Source: Comamonas sp. lk (GTDB lineage Bacteria; Pseudomonadota; Gammaproteobacteria; Burkholderiales; Burkholderiaceae_C). From it: 64,000 nt of DNA. The position numbers were made by a program, and so were the translations under genes. Below, in pieces: positions 24,936 to 35,399 of the stretch. The notes below the pieces were generated by a model, which was not told where the DNA came from, ran no database searches, and worked only from the letters and a program-made list of their open reading frames with translations. Within the stretch, counting starts at the first letter, position 1. Every line of letters starts with the position of its first letter. The DNA is taken from positions 45,107 through 109,106 of the forward strand of contig CAMELV010000012.1 in the NCBI GenBank assembly GCA_945925985.1, read 5' to 3'.

Positions 24936-27374
24936 TTAATGCTTGACTGAGCCAAGTAGCTCTGCAGGCACTACCACCTCAACCGGGGCGGCTACCAGCG
25001 GCTCGTCATCCGGCAGTGGGGTGGGCATGCGCTCCAAGGCCACTTCCAGCACCTTGTCGATCCAGCGCACTGGCACGATTTCCAGGCCGTTTTTGACGTT
25101 TTCTGGAATGTCCTGCAAGTCTTTGGCATTCTCTTCCGGGATCAGTACCGTCTTGATGCCACCGCGCAGCGCTGCCAGCAACTTCTCTTTCAAGCCACCG
25201 ATCGCGGTTACCTCACCACGCAGGGTGATCTCACCCGTCATGGCCACATCACTGCGCACCGGGATGCCAGTCATAGCCGATACAAAAGCCGTGGTCATGG
25301 CAGCACCCGCGCTGGGGCCATCCTTGGGTGTAGCGCCGTCGGGCACATGGATGTGAATGTCTTTCTTCTCAAAAAACTCATCCTTGATGCCCAGTCGGCG
25401 CGATCGGCTACGCACCACGGTGCGGGCCGCTTCAACCGACTCCTTCATGACGTCACCGAGCGAGCCAGTGCGTGTAATCACGCCCTTGCCAGGCATCATG
25501 GCGGCCTCAATGGTGAGCAAGTCACCGCCGACCTCGGTCCAGGCCAGCCCGACCACCTGCCCCACTTGGTTTTGCTGTTCAGCGCGGCCATAAGAGTATT
25601 TACGCACCCCGAGAAAATCATTCAGGTTGTCCGCTGTGACCTTGACCTGGGGCAGCATCTTTTTGAGCTGGAGTCCTTTGACCACCTTCCGGCAAATCTT
25701 GGACAACTCTCGCTCAAGCGAACGGACCCCAGCTTCACGGGTGTAGTAACGCACGATGTCACGCACAGCGTCCTCACCCACCAACAGTTCGGATTCTTTG
25801 ACGCCATTGTTCTTCAGTTGCTTGGGCAACAAGTACTTGATGGCGATGCTGGTTTTTTCATCTTCGGTATAGCCTGACAGGCGAATCACCTCCATCCGGT
25901 CCAGCAAGGCTGGCGGGATGTTCATCGAATTGGACGTGGCGACAAACATGACGTCGCTCAGGTCGAAGTCAACCTCCACATAGTGGTCACCAAACTTGTG
26001 GTTCTGCTCAGGGTCGAGCACCTCCAACAGGGCGCTGGAGGGGTCGCCGCGAAAATCCGTGCCGAGTTTGTCAATTTCATCCAGCAAAAACAAGGGGTTT
26101 CGGGTGCCGACCTTGGACAGGTTCTGCAACACTTTGCCCGGCATGGCGCCAATGTAGGTGCGGCGGTGACCGCGGATCTCGGCCTCGTCACGCATGCCGC
26201 CCAGGGCCATTCGCACGTATTTACGCCCCGTGGCCTTGGCAATAGACTGGCCTAGCGAGGTTTTACCGACGCCCGGTGGGCCAACCAGGCACAAAATGGG
26301 CGCCTTCACCTTGTCAACCCGTTGCTGCACAGCAAGGTATTCCAGGATGCGGTCCTTGACCTTGTCCAGGCCATAGTGATCTTCATTGAGCACGTTCTCG
26401 GCGTTACCCAGGTTGTGCTTGATCTTGGTCTTGCTGGCCCAGGGCAGTCCGGTAAGCACGTCGATGTAGTTGCGAACCACCGTGGCCTCGGCCGACATGG
26501 GCGACATCAATTTGAGCTTCTTGAGCTCACCCTCAACCTTTTTCAGGGCATCTTTGGGCATCTTGGCGGCCTTGATCTTTTTCTCGATCTCATCCACATC
26601 AGCGCCGTCCTCACCCTCGCCCAGTTCCTTCTGGATCGCCTTGACTTGCTCATTGAGGTAGAAGTCGCGCTGATTTTTCTCCATCTGGCGCTTGACCCGG
26701 CCCCGAATTTTTTTGTCGACGTTAAGGATATCGACCTCACGCTCAATCTGCTCAAACAGGTTTTCCAGCCGCTCCTTGACACTGGCCAAGTCCAGCACAG
26801 CCTGCTTGCTCTCCAGCTTCAGGGGCAGGTGGGCGGCAATGGTGTCGGCCAGTCGACCGGCGTCGTCAATGCTTGAAATCGAAGTCAAAATTTCAGGTGG
26901 AATCTTTTTGTTGAGCTTGACGTACTGATCAAACTGCTGCATCACCGCCCGGCGCAGGGCTTCAATCTCGCTGGCCTTGGCGCGGGCCGGGCCCTCTGGC
27001 TCTTCCACGACGGCCATGGGCGTCAGTTTGGCCGTGAAGTGGGAATCGCCTTCTTCGATCTTGTCCACATGGGCACGTTGCTGGCCTTCAACCAGTACTT
27101 TGACCGTGCCATCCGGCAGCTTGAGCATCTGCAGGATGGTGGAGACACAGCCGACGTCAAACATGTCGGTCACCAGCGGATCATCTTTAGCCGCAGCTTT
27201 TTGTGCCACCAGCATGATGCGCCGGTCGGACTCCATGGCCGCCTCTAGCGCCTTGATACTTTTGGGGCGACCCACAAAGAGTGGGATCACCATGTGCGGG
27301 AAAACCACGACATCCCGCAAGGGGAGCAGTGGCAATTCAATCGGGGTAGCAGGTAAGGGGGTATGACCGGACAT
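24936..27374 (-). CDS. lon: ATP-dependent protease Lon
   Basis: 812 residues, standard for LonA. The N-terminal substrate-binding domain begins LPLLPLRDVVVFPHM. The AAA module has Walker A GPPGVGKT (about residue 367) and Walker B LFLLDEIDK. The protease domain has the catalytic Ser in KDGPSAGAAM (about 687) with the partner Lys about 43 residues later. It degrades damaged and regulatory proteins in the cytoplasm. It is last in the tig-clpP-clpX-lon block, 120 bp after clpX, and may have its own promoter there. Confidence 0.98.
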   Translation of the reverse strand: MSGHTPLPATPIELPLLPLRDVVVFPHMVIPLFVGRPKSIKALEAAMESDRRIMLVAQKAAAKDDPLVTDMFDVGCVSTILQMLKLPDGTVKVLVEGQQRAHVDKIEEGDSHFTAKLTPMAVVEEPEGPARAKASEIEALRRAVMQQFDQYVKLNKKIPPEILTSISSIDDAGRLADTIAAHLPLKLESKQAVLDLASVKERLENLFEQIEREVDILNVDKKIRGRVKRQMEKNQRDFYLNEQVKAIQKELGEGEDGADVDEIEKKIKAAKMPKDALKKVEGELKKLKLMSPMSAEATVVRNYIDVLTGLPWASKTKIKHNLGNAENVLNEDHYGLDKVKDRILEYLAVQQRVDKVKAPILCLVGPPGVGKTSLGQSIAKATGRKYVRMALGGMRDEAEIRGHRRTYIGAMPGKVLQNLSKVGTRNPLFLLDEIDKLGTDFRGDPSSALLEVLDPEQNHKFGDHYVEVDFDLSDVMFVATSNSMNIPPALLDRMEVIRLSGYTEDEKTSIAIKYLLPKQLKNNGVKESELLVGEDAVRDIVRYYTREAGVRSLERELSKICRKVVKGLQLKKMLPQVKVTADNLNDFLGVRKYSYGRAEQQNQVGQVVGLAWTEVGGDLLTIEAAMMPGKGVITRTGSLGDVMKESVEAARTVVRSRSRRLGIKDEFFEKKDIHIHVPDGATPKDGPSAGAAMTTAFVSAMTGIPVRSDVAMTGEITLRGEVTAIGGLKEKLLAALRGGIKTVLIPEENAKDLQDIPENVKNGLEIVPVRWIDKVLEVALERMPTPLPDDEPLVAAPVEVVVPAELLGSVKH

Positions 27375-27494
27375 GTGTAAGCCTTTCGTTACCTGTTGAA
27401 TATGAATCGGATATGACAGTTTTCAACCCAGCCCTGATTATGACCGGCGGGTTTTGTGCCAAACTGGCCTACTCCGCTGCAAAAGCGTGCTTAA

Positions 27495-28760
27495 TCAAGC
27501 CTTCCGGGCCGCCTCACGGTACAGCAACAGCGGCGGCTTGTTTTCTTCGATGGTGCTCTCGTCCACCACGACCTTTTCCACGTTGGAACTGCTGGGCAGT
27601 TCGTACATGGTGTCGATCAGGGCCTGCTCCAGGATGGAGCGCAGCCCGCGCGCACCAGTCTTGCGCGCCAGCGCTTTCTTTGCTATGGCCTTCAGCGCTG
27701 ACGGTCGAATTTCCAAGTCAACGCCTTCCATGGCCAAGAGCTTGCCGTATTGCTTGACCAGGGCGTTTTTCGGCTCGGTCAGGATCTCGACCAGTGCGTC
27801 CTCAGACAGCTCGGCCAAGGTGGCCACCACCGGCATACGCCCGACCAGCTCAGGGATCAGGCCAAACTTGATGAGGTCTTCAGGCTCGACGTCTTTGAAC
27901 ACCTCGGTCAGGGTGCGGTCTGCCTTGCTTTTGACGGATGCACCAAAACCGATACCAGAGGACGCTGTGCGGTTCTCGATTACTTTTTCCAGTCCAGAAA
28001 AAGCACCGCCACAAATGAACAGGATGTTGGTGGTGTCGATCTGCACGAAATCTTGGTTGGGGTGCTTGCGCCCCCCCTGTGGCGGCACGCTGGCCATGGT
28101 GCCTTCGATCAGCTTGAGCAGGGCCTGTTGCACACCCTCGCCCGACACATCACGGGTAATTGAAGGGTTGTCAGACTTGCGCGAGATCTTGTCGATTTCG
28201 TCAATGTAGACGATGCCGCGCTGGGCTCGCTCCACCTCATAGTTGCAGCTTTGCAGCAGCTTGAGCACGATGTTTTCAACGTCCTCGCCCACGTAGCCGG
28301 CCTCGGTCAGGGTGGTGGCGTCAGCCATGACAAAGGGGACATCCAGCATGCGCGCCAGGGTTTGCGCCAACAGTGTTTTGCCCGACCCCGTGGGGCCGAT
28401 CAGCAAAATATTGCTTTTGGCCAGTTCCACATCGTCTTTTTTGGCCTTTTCTTTGTGTCGCAGGCGCTTGTAGTGGTTGTACACCGCCACCGCCAAGGTT
28501 CGTTTGGCAGGCTCCTGCCCGATCACGTAATTGTCAAGGTTGGCCTTGATTTCGGCCGGTGTCGGCAGCTCATTGCCGCTGCCACGGGCTTCGGTGCTGG
28601 CGGGCAGTTCGTCACGGATGATCTCGTTACACAGCTCGATGCATTCGTCGCAGACAAAGACCGAAGGCCCCGCAATCAGCTTCTTGACCTCATGCTGGCT
28701 CTTGCCGCAAAAGGAGCAGTAAAGGGTCTTTTCGCCCGTCGCGCCTTTTTTTTCCGCCAT
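27495..28760 (-). CDS. clpX: ATP-dependent Clp protease ATP-binding subunit ClpX
   Basis: 421 residues. An N-terminal zinc-binding domain with CSFCGK and CDECIELC (about residues 15-43) is followed by the AAA+ module with Walker A GPTGSGKT (about 120-127), Walker [10 protein letters not shown] and sensor-2 GARGLRSI. It unfolds tagged proteins and feeds them to ClpP. The start codon is 5 bp downstream of the clpP stop, so the pair is co-translated. Confidence 0.98.
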   Translation of the reverse strand: MAEKKGATGEKTLYCSFCGKSQHEVKKLIAGPSVFVCDECIELCNEIIRDELPASTEARGSGNELPTPAEIKANLDNYVIGQEPAKRTLAVAVYNHYKRLRHKEKAKKDDVELAKSNILLIGPTGSGKTLLAQTLARMLDVPFVMADATTLTEAGYVGEDVENIVLKLLQSCNYEVERAQRGIVYIDEIDKISRKSDNPSITRDVSGEGVQQALLKLIEGTMASVPPQGGRKHPNQDFVQIDTTNILFICGGAFSGLEKVIENRTASSGIGFGASVKSKADRTLTEVFKDVEPEDLIKFGLIPELVGRMPVVATLAELSEDALVEILTEPKNALVKQYGKLLAMEGVDLEIRPSALKAIAKKALARKTGARGLRSILEQALIDTMYELPSSSNVEKVVVDESTIEENKPPLLLYREAARKA

Positions 28761-28765
28761 GAGGG

Positions 28766-29386
28766 TCAGGCCCTCTTGGAGATGACTTGATCGATCAGGC
28801 CGTACTCGCGCGATTCTTCGGCTGACATGTAGTAGTCACGCTCGGTGTCGCGCTCGATACGGTCCAGCGGTTGGCCGGTACGATCAGCCAGGATCTTGTT
28901 GAGCTGCTCACGGGTTTTGAGGATCTCTCGCGCCTGGATCTCAATCTCAGTGGCCTGCCCCTGGCTGCCACCCGAGGGCTGATGGATCATGACCTTGGAG
29001 TTAGGCAGCGAAAAACGCTTGCCCTTGGCACCCGCTGCCAGCAAGAAGGCGCCCATGCTGGCCGCCATGCCGGTGCACAGGGTTGACACGTCGGGCTTGA
29101 TGAAGTTCATGGTGTCGTAAATCGCCATGCCAGCACTGACCGAGCCACCCGGCGAGTTGATATAGAACGAGATGTCCTTGTCGGGGTTCTCGCTCTCCAG
29201 AAACAACAGCTGCGCCACCACCAGATTGGCGGTTTGGTCGTTGACCGGGCCAACCAGGAAGATAACCCGTTCCTTGAGCAGACGTGAGTAAATGTCGTAG
29301 GACCGCTCACCGCGGCCCGACTGCTCAATGACCATGGGCACCATGCCCAGGCCCTGCGTTTCCATTGCACCATTGCGCACGTTCAT
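28766..29386 (-). CDS. clpP: ATP-dependent Clp protease proteolytic subunit ClpP
   Basis: 206 residues. The catalytic triad is visible: Ser in GMAASMGAF (about 110), His in VMIHQPSGG (about 135) and Asp in [10 protein letters not shown] (about 184). It forms the tetradecameric protease chamber with ClpX. It lies directly upstream of clpX and 50 bp after tig, the usual order. Confidence 0.98.
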   Translation of the reverse strand: MNVRNGAMETQGLGMVPMVIEQSGRGERSYDIYSRLLKERVIFLVGPVNDQTANLVVAQLLFLESENPDKDISFYINSPGGSVSAGMAIYDTMNFIKPDVSTLCTGMAASMGAFLLAAGAKGKRFSLPNSKVMIHQPSGGSQGQATEIEIQAREILKTREQLNKILADRTGQPLDRIERDTERDYYMSAEESREYGLIDQVISKRA

Positions 29387-29436
29387 GATAGCTCCCAGAA
29401 GGCCTTAATGTACCGAAAAAAGAAGGGTGAGCCGGC

Positions 29437-30747
29437 TCAGTTCTGGGCCATCAGCTCGTCAAAAGAAACACTCGTCTCTGTGACTTGCGTCTTGCTCAGC
29501 ACAAACTCGGTGACATTGTTTTCAATCACGATGGCTTCGACTTCAGCCATGCGCTGGTTATCACCGTAGTACCAACGCAGGACATCGGCAGGTTTTTCAT
29601 AACTGCTGGCCAGCTCTTCAATATGGGCCTTGAGTTGCTCAGGCCGGGCCTGCAAGCTATTGGCCCGCACCAACTCGGCCACCACCAAGCCCAGCCGCAC
29701 ACGCCGTTCGGCCTGTGGGCGGAAGACATCGTCCGGGATGGGGGCCTTGTCAGCGTCCTTGACGCCGCGCTTCTTGAGGTCGGCGCGGGCGCCTTCGAGC
29801 AGGCGGCCAATTTCGGACTGAACGCTGGCCTTGGGCAAATCGAGCTCGGCCTTGGCGACCAGAGCGTCCATAACGGCTTGCTTGTTGCGCGACTGCAGGC
29901 GGAATTTGACCTCGCGCTCCAGGTTCTTGCGGATATCGGCACGCAAGCCTTCGATCGTGGCATCAGCAATGCCGAGCGAACGCGCCAGCGCCTCGTTCAC
30001 TTCGGGCAGGTGTGCCGATTCAATTTTCTTGACCGTGACCATGAAGTCGGCCGTTTTGCCGGCCACATCTTTGCCATGGTAGTCAGCCGGGAAGGCCAAC
30101 TGGAAGGTCTTGCTTTGGCCGAGCTGCATGCCGCTGGTGGCGTCTTCGAACTCTTTCAGCATCTGGCCATCGCCCAGAATGAACTGAAAGTCTTCGGCCT
30201 TGCCGCCCTCAAAGGCCTCGCCATCGATCTTGCCTTCAAAGTCAACAGTGGCACGGTCGCCGGTTTGGGCAGCAGCGTCCTGTGCGCGCTGCGCAAAAGT
30301 GCGGCGCTGCTTGCGCAGAATCTCCAGCGTCTTGTCAATGGCGCTGTCATCGACCTGGGCACTGATTTTTTCCACGGTGGCGCCGCTGAGGTCGCCAATG
30401 CGGACTTCTGGGAAAACCTCGAAAACGGCGTCGAAGGTCAGCTCGCCTTCGGGCGCGCCTTCTTTTTCAGTGATGCGGGGCTGGCCAGCGACACGCAGCT
30501 TGGCTTCGTTGGCGGCGTCAGAGAAGGCCTGCCCGACCTTGTCGTTCATCACCTCGTAGTGGACCGAGTAGCCATAGCGTTGGGCCACCACATTCATGGG
30601 CACCTTACCGGGGCGAAAGCCATCCATTTTGACGGTGCGTGCCATCTTCTTGAGCCGGGCTTCAACTTCGGACTGGATGCTGCCAAGCGGCAAGCTCAGA
30701 GTGATCTTGCGCTCAAGTTTTTCCAGGGTTTCTACGGTCACAGCCAT
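29437..30747 (-). CDS. tig: Trigger factor
   Basis: 436 residues from the ATG at 30747 (a TTG one codon upstream is also open). The N-terminal ribosome-binding domain contains GFRPGKVP (about residues 44-51). An FKBP-type prolyl isomerase domain follows near 155-245 with GDRATVDFEGKIDGE. The C-terminal chaperone arms end ELMAQN. It is the ribosome-associated chaperone for nascent chains and heads the tig-clpP-clpX-lon cluster. Confidence 0.97.
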   Translation of the reverse strand: MAVTVETLEKLERKITLSLPLGSIQSEVEARLKKMARTVKMDGFRPGKVPMNVVAQRYGYSVHYEVMNDKVGQAFSDAANEAKLRVAGQPRITEKEGAPEGELTFDAVFEVFPEVRIGDLSGATVEKISAQVDDSAIDKTLEILRKQRRTFAQRAQDAAAQTGDRATVDFEGKIDGEAFEGGKAEDFQFILGDGQMLKEFEDATSGMQLGQSKTFQLAFPADYHGKDVAGKTADFMVTVKKIESAHLPEVNEALARSLGIADATIEGLRADIRKNLEREVKFRLQSRNKQAVMDALVAKAELDLPKASVQSEIGRLLEGARADLKKRGVKDADKAPIPDDVFRPQAERRVRLGLVVAELVRANSLQARPEQLKAHIEELASSYEKPADVLRWYYGDNQRMAEVEAIVIENNVTEFVLSKTQVTETSVSFDELMAQN

Positions 30748-30770
30748 CAAGCTTCTCCAAAAAATGTACG

Positions 30771-30857
30771 TGGTGCGCGGGGCGGGACTCGAACCCGCAC
30801 ATCCTTGCGGACGTCAGGACCTAAACCTGGTGCGTCTACCAATTTCGCCACCCGCGC
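30771..30857 (-). tRNA. tRNA-Leu(TAG)
   Basis: Acceptor GCGCGGG, D-arm GTGGCGAAATTGGTAGACGC, anticodon loop TTTAGGT giving TAG, long variable arm, T-loop GTTCGAGTC and an encoded CCA. 87 nt. It lies directly upstream of tig on the same strand. Confidence 0.95.
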
Positions 30858-30916
30858 AGGAAAACAAAGGGGGCGGCCTGTTAAACCACCCCCGGAAAAT
30901 CGGTGAGTCGCAGAGT

Positions 30917-33900
30917 TTAACCTGCCGCCACCGTCTCCCTTTTGACCCTGAACCAAGCCGCGTACATGGCCGGCAGCGCCAGCAAGGTGAGCACCGTGGC
31001 CACGATCAAACCGCCCATGATGGCCACCGCCATGGGGCCCCAGAAGACCGAGCGCGAGAGCGGGATCATGGCCAGCACGGCGGCGGCGGCGGTCAGCACG
31101 ATGGGACGCAACCGGCGCACCGCCGACTCCACAATCGCGTCCCAGGCCGGCACGCCACTCGCGCGGTCCTGCTCGATCTGGTCGATCAAGATCACCGAGT
31201 TGCGCTGGATCATGCCCATCAGCGCGATCACCCCCAACAGCGCCACAAAGCCAAACGGCCGGCCCGACAGCAGCAGCGCCGAGGCCACGCCAAAAATGCC
31301 CAGCGGCCCGGTCAAAAACACCAGCATGGCGCGGCTGAAGCTGTGTAATTGCAGCATGAGCAGCGTGAAGGTGATGAACAGCATGATGGGCACCCCAGCG
31401 GCAATCGAAGCCGAGCCCTTGCTGCTCTCCTCTACCGCACCCGCCACCTCGATGCGGTAGGCACCCTGCCCCTGCGCCGCCCAATTGGCCTCGAGCTTGC
31501 GCAGGCCGGGCAGCAGCTGGGCGGTGACGGTGGCGCCCTGCAGGCCCTCCACGATGTCGCCCTGCACCGTGATGGCGTAGTCGCGGTTGTCGCGCCACAT
31601 CACGCCGGGCTCCCAGGCGAAGGTCGGGCGGGCGATTTGCGTCAGCGGGATGGACTTACCACTGGCAGTGGTGAGGTAGGCATTGGCGATGTCGGTGATG
31701 GCCTGGCGCTCATCGGCAGGCTGGCGCAGCACGATGTCAATCAGCCGGTCACCCTCACGGAACTGGCCCACCGTGCTGCCGGCCAGCAGCACCTTGGAGG
31801 CCTGGGCAATTGACTGACTGCTCACGCCCAGCGCGCGGGCCTTGGCCTGGTCCACGTCCAGCCGCAGCACCTTGACAAACTCATTCCAGTTGTCGTTCAC
31901 GCCGCGCATATTGGCGTTGTCCCGCAGCAAGGCCTTGACCTCGTCGGCGCGCTGACGCAGCACCGCCGGCTCACCACCGACCACCCGAAACTGCACCGGG
32001 TAGGCCACCGGCGGGCCATTGGGCAAAATCTTGACGCGCGTGCGCACCTCGGGGAACTCTTGCGCCATGAGGGCCGGCAGGGCGATGCGCAGCGATTCCC
32101 GCGTTTTCAGGTCCTTGGGCAGGATGATGAACTGCGACACATTGGTCTGCGGAAAGATCGCGTCCATGGGCAGGTAGAAGCGCGGCACGCCAGAGCCAAC
32201 CCAGGTGCTGACGGTGTTCACACCGGGCTCCTGCATCAAGCGCGCCTCGATGCGCTGAGCGATCTGCTCGTTCAGTGCCAAAGCACTGCCCTCAGGCAGC
32301 CAGGCGTCCAGCAGCACCTCGGGCCGGCTCGAATCAGGGAAAAACTGCTGCTGCACCCGGCCCATGCCCGCCAGCCCCAGGGCAAAGGTCAAGAGCATCA
32401 GGCCGATGGTGATCCAGCGGTAGGTCACACACCAGTTCACAGCGCGGCGAAAGCCCCGGTAAAACGCGGTGTCGTAAGACTCATGGGGCTCACCCGGTGT
32501 GTGCGGCTTGACCTTGAGCAGCACGGTGCCCAAATACGGCACAAAGTAGACCGACACCAACCAGCTCAGCACCAGCGCCAGCACCGTGACACCAAAAATG
32601 GCAAAGGTGTACTCGCCAGTGGCCGATTTGGCAATACCGATCGGCAAAAAGCCCACAGCGGTGATCAGGGTGCCGGTGAGCATCGGCATGGCGGTGATCT
32701 CATAGGCAAAGGTGGCGGCGCGCACCTTGTCGTAGCCTTCTTCGAGCTTGCGCACCATCATCTCCACGGCAATGATGGCGTCGTCGACCAACAGCCCCAG
32801 GCCAATGATGAGCGAGCCGAGCGATATCTTGTGCAGCCCAATGCCCCAGTAGTACATGCCCAAAAAAGTCAGCGCCAGCACGAGTGGGATGGTGATGCCC
32901 ACCACCAGCCCCGGCCGCATGTCCACGTAGTAACGCTTGAACCAGGGTTGCGGGCCGCTGCGCCGGTGCAGCCCCAGGCTGATGAAACTGACCGCCAGAA
33001 CGATCACAATGGCCTCGATCAACACCGAGACAAACTCGTTCACCGACTTGGTCACCGCGTTGGGCTGGTCTTGCACGTTGACCAGACGTACACCGGCTGG
33101 CAACCGCGCACCGATGCGCGCGGTGGCGGCCTCTAGCGCCTGGCCCAGCGCAATAATGTCGCCGCCCTTGGTCATGGACACGCCCACCGCGATCACCTGC
33201 CGGCCCTGGTGCCGCACCTTGACGGTGGCCGGGTCCACATAGCCGCGCCGGATCTCGGCGATGTCGCCCAGGCGCAGCTGGTTGCCCGAACTGCCCCGGA
33301 TCGGCATGCCAGCCAGCTGATCAACCGCGGTGAATTGGCCCGCCACCCGCACCTGCAGCACATCCAGCGGGGTCTGCAGGGTACCAGCGCCCTCCACCGC
33401 GTTTTGCTGGCCGAGCTGGGCCAGCACCTGGTTCATATCCAGCCCCAATTGCGCCAGTCGGCGCTGCGAAATCTCGATGTAGAGCTTTTCGTCCTGCACG
33501 CCAAACAGCTCCACCTTGTTGACATCGGGCACACGCAACAGTTGCTGGCGCACCTCGTCGGCGAAGGCCTTGCTCTCGGCAAGGCTAAAACCCTCGGCCA
33601 CCAGCGCGTAAATCACGCCATAAACATCACCAAACTCGTCATTGAAAAACGGCCCCTGCACGCCGGCTGGCAGGGTCTGGCGCATATCGCCCACCTTTTT
33701 GCGCACCAGGTACCACAGGTTGGCCACATCGGACGCTTTGCTGGAATCTTTCAACTGGAACAGGATAGTGGTCTCGCCCGGCTTGGAGTAGCTGCGGATC
33801 TTGTCGGCGTAGGGCACCTCTTGCAGGGTGCGCTCGATCTTGTCGGTCACCTGCTCGGCCATTTGCTGGGCTGTGGCACCGGGCCACACCGCGCGCACCA

Positions 33901-34063
33901 CCATGATGCGAAAGGTGAAGGGCGGGTCTTCGTCCTGGCCGAGCTGAAAGTACGCGGCCAGACCGAGCACCATCAGTACCAGCATCAAATAACGGGTGAG
34001 TGCGGCGTGGTCAAGCGCCCATTTAGAGAGATTGAAGGGCTCGGGCTTGCTGGCTTGGGTCAT
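30917..34063 (-). CDS. RND efflux transporter permease (AcrB/HAE family)
   Basis: 1048 residues, full RND length with two repeats of six transmembrane helices separated by large periplasmic loops. The N-terminus LTRYLMLVLMVLGLAAYFQLG is TM1, and conserved segments include WPGATAQQMAEQV, LLVDDAIIAVEMM (TM4 Asp pair) and GVIALMGMIQRNSVILIDQ. It exports hydrophobic or toxic compounds using proton motive force. It starts 7 bp after the adaptor gene, forming a two-gene operon. No outer-membrane factor gene accompanies it. Confidence 0.95.
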   Translation of the reverse strand: MTQASKPEPFNLSKWALDHAALTRYLMLVLMVLGLAAYFQLGQDEDPPFTFRIMVVRAVWPGATAQQMAEQVTDKIERTLQEVPYADKIRSYSKPGETTILFQLKDSSKASDVANLWYLVRKKVGDMRQTLPAGVQGPFFNDEFGDVYGVIYALVAEGFSLAESKAFADEVRQQLLRVPDVNKVELFGVQDEKLYIEISQRRLAQLGLDMNQVLAQLGQQNAVEGAGTLQTPLDVLQVRVAGQFTAVDQLAGMPIRGSSGNQLRLGDIAEIRRGYVDPATVKVRHQGRQVIAVGVSMTKGGDIIALGQALEAATARIGARLPAGVRLVNVQDQPNAVTKSVNEFVSVLIEAIVIVLAVSFISLGLHRRSGPQPWFKRYYVDMRPGLVVGITIPLVLALTFLGMYYWGIGLHKISLGSLIIGLGLLVDDAIIAVEMMVRKLEEGYDKVRAATFAYEITAMPMLTGTLITAVGFLPIGIAKSATGEYTFAIFGVTVLALVLSWLVSVYFVPYLGTVLLKVKPHTPGEPHESYDTAFYRGFRRAVNWCVTYRWITIGLMLLTFALGLAGMGRVQQQFFPDSSRPEVLLDAWLPEGSALALNEQIAQRIEARLMQEPGVNTVSTWVGSGVPRFYLPMDAIFPQTNVSQFIILPKDLKTRESLRIALPALMAQEFPEVRTRVKILPNGPPVAYPVQFRVVGGEPAVLRQRADEVKALLRDNANMRGVNDNWNEFVKVLRLDVDQAKARALGVSSQSIAQASKVLLAGSTVGQFREGDRLIDIVLRQPADERQAITDIANAYLTTASGKSIPLTQIARPTFAWEPGVMWRDNRDYAITVQGDIVEGLQGATVTAQLLPGLRKLEANWAAQGQGAYRIEVAGAVEESSKGSASIAAGVPIMLFITFTLLMLQLHSFSRAMLVFLTGPLGIFGVASALLLSGRPFGFVALLGVIALMGMIQRNSVILIDQIEQDRASGVPAWDAIVESAVRRLRPIVLTAAAAVLAMIPLSRSVFWGPMAVAIMGGLIVATVLTLLALPAMYAAWFRVKRETVAAG

Positions 34064-34070
34064 GACAGGC

Positions 34071-35261
34071 TCACTTCGGCGCGCTGGCGGCGTTGACAGC
34101 GTTGACGGCCGCTGGCGCCGACGCCGGGCTTGCTACTGTTTGTGTAGCTACAAGCCCAATAACCACGGGGGCTACAGCCTGTTTTTCCTTATAAACCGTG
34201 ACCTTCTGGCCGGGCGACAGCACGTGCACCCCAGCCACCACCACCTGCATGCCAGGCTGCAAGCCAGCGGCGACCACCACCTCGTTGCCGTCGGCGGTGG
34301 CAATCTGCACCGGTTGCAGCCGCACCGTCATGCTGGCGCTGTCCAGCACCCACACCGCCGAGGTCTGGCCGTCCTTGCGGAAGGCGCTGGTGGGCAGCTT
34401 GATCACCGGCGCGCCGCTGCGGGATAAGGCCTGCGGCAACACCGACACCGTGCTGCCCAACGGCGGCGCGCTGCGGCTGTCAATGGCCACCTTGACGACA
34501 AAAGTGCGCGTCACCGGGTCGGCCATGGCCGCCACCTCGCGCACCACGCCCTTGATGGCCGCGCCTCCCGCCCAGCCGCGTACCTCAACGCCAGACCCAG
34601 TTTTAATTTGCAACACCTTGTCTTCGGGCACCGCAAACACCACGTCGCGGGCCCCATCTTGGGCAATGCGCAGCACCGGCGTGCCGGCCGCCACCACCTG
34701 ACCGACCTCAGCCTCCACCGCAGTGACCACGCCAGACACATCGGCCAGCAGCCGGGTGTAGCCGGCCTGGTTGCCCTGCCCTGCCAACTGCGCCTGGGCC
34801 TGCTCCAGTTGCGCCTGCGCTGCTTTCAGGCTGGCCTCGCGGCGGTCCAGCTCGGCGCTGCTGATGAAATTTTGCTCACGCAGGTCTTTGAAGCGCTTGA
34901 AATCGGCCGCTGCCAGATCACGGTTGGTGGTGGCAGCGCTCACCTGGGCGCGGCCGGCATCGGCGGCGAGCTGGTAATCCTGCGGGTCGAGTTGGGCCAA
35001 CACATCACCGGCCCGGACGCGCTGGCCCGGCTCAGCCTGCCGGCGCACCAATTTGCCGGCCACCCGGAACCCCAGGCGAGACTCGACCCGGGCCCGCACT
35101 TCACCGGCAAACTCGGCGCTGGAACCCACATCGCCCAAACTCACGGTCACCAGTTTGACGGCGCGCACCGGCTCTTCGGTGGGCGCGGGTCGGGAGCAGG
35201 CAGACAGAAACAGGGTGGCGCAAATCAGGGCGGCGCCGCTTCGGATAGACGGGTTGAACAT
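34071..35261 (-). CDS. RND efflux periplasmic adaptor (membrane fusion) lipoprotein
   Basis: 396 residues. A lipoprotein signal LICATLFLSACS (Cys about residue 21) precedes a biotinyl-lipoyl-like region with GFRVAGKLVRR and the coiled-coil hairpin. The second lipoyl half is near ADVSGVVTAVEAEVGQVV. The C-terminal tail after about residue 365 is not family-like: a dispersed repeat (around 34128-34190) encodes it in frame. It links the inner-membrane pump to an outer-membrane channel. It is divergent from hpnC. Confidence 0.93.
   Translation of the reverse strand: MFNPSIRSGAALICATLFLSACSRPAPTEEPVRAVKLVTVSLGDVGSSAEFAGEVRARVESRLGFRVAGKLVRRQAEPGQRVRAGDVLAQLDPQDYQLAADAGRAQVSAATTNRDLAAADFKRFKDLREQNFISSAELDRREASLKAAQAQLEQAQAQLAGQGNQAGYTRLLADVSGVVTAVEAEVGQVVAAGTPVLRIAQDGARDVVFAVPEDKVLQIKTGSGVEVRGWAGGAAIKGVVREVAAMADPVTRTFVVKVAIDSRSAPPLGSTVSVLPQALSRSGAPVIKLPTSAFRKDGQTSAVWVLDSASMTVRLQPVQIATADGNEVVVAAGLQPGMQVVVAGVHVLSPGQKVTVYKEKQAVAPVVIGLVATQTVASPASAPAAVNAVNAASAPK
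34128..34190. repeat. Dispersed short repeat inside the adaptor gene, copy b
   Basis: Contains GTAGCTAC and ACCACGGGGGCTACAGCC. The reverse complement of the TAGCCCCCGTGG core recurs in tctD at about 57054-57065. It is translated as the C-terminal extension of the adaptor protein. Confidence 0.55.
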
Positions 35262-35399
35262 GGTCAGACAGGACGACGGGTTGGTGACAGACAGATCAGA
35301 CAGGTCAGACAGGCCTCTACTGACCAGAGGGTTAGTAATTTAAGTGAAAAGCTCAAGCCTGTCAAGTTTGGGGGCAAAATCTGAAGGCAAAATCTGGCA

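Noticed and set aside
29485..30906. Long plus-strand frame (about 470 codons) antisense to tig
   Set aside because: It is antisense to a highly conserved gene; its amino-acid content reflects GC-rich codon shadowing and shows no domain.
30747..31598. 283-codon minus-strand frame across the RND permease 3' end and tRNA-Leu
   Set aside because: It is out of frame with the clear RND protein, is low-complexity and again ends in translated tRNA.
32060..33136. Long plus-strand frame antisense to the RND permease
   Set aside because: His/Gln/Arg-rich composition typical of antisense shadows, with no ribosome binding site or motif.
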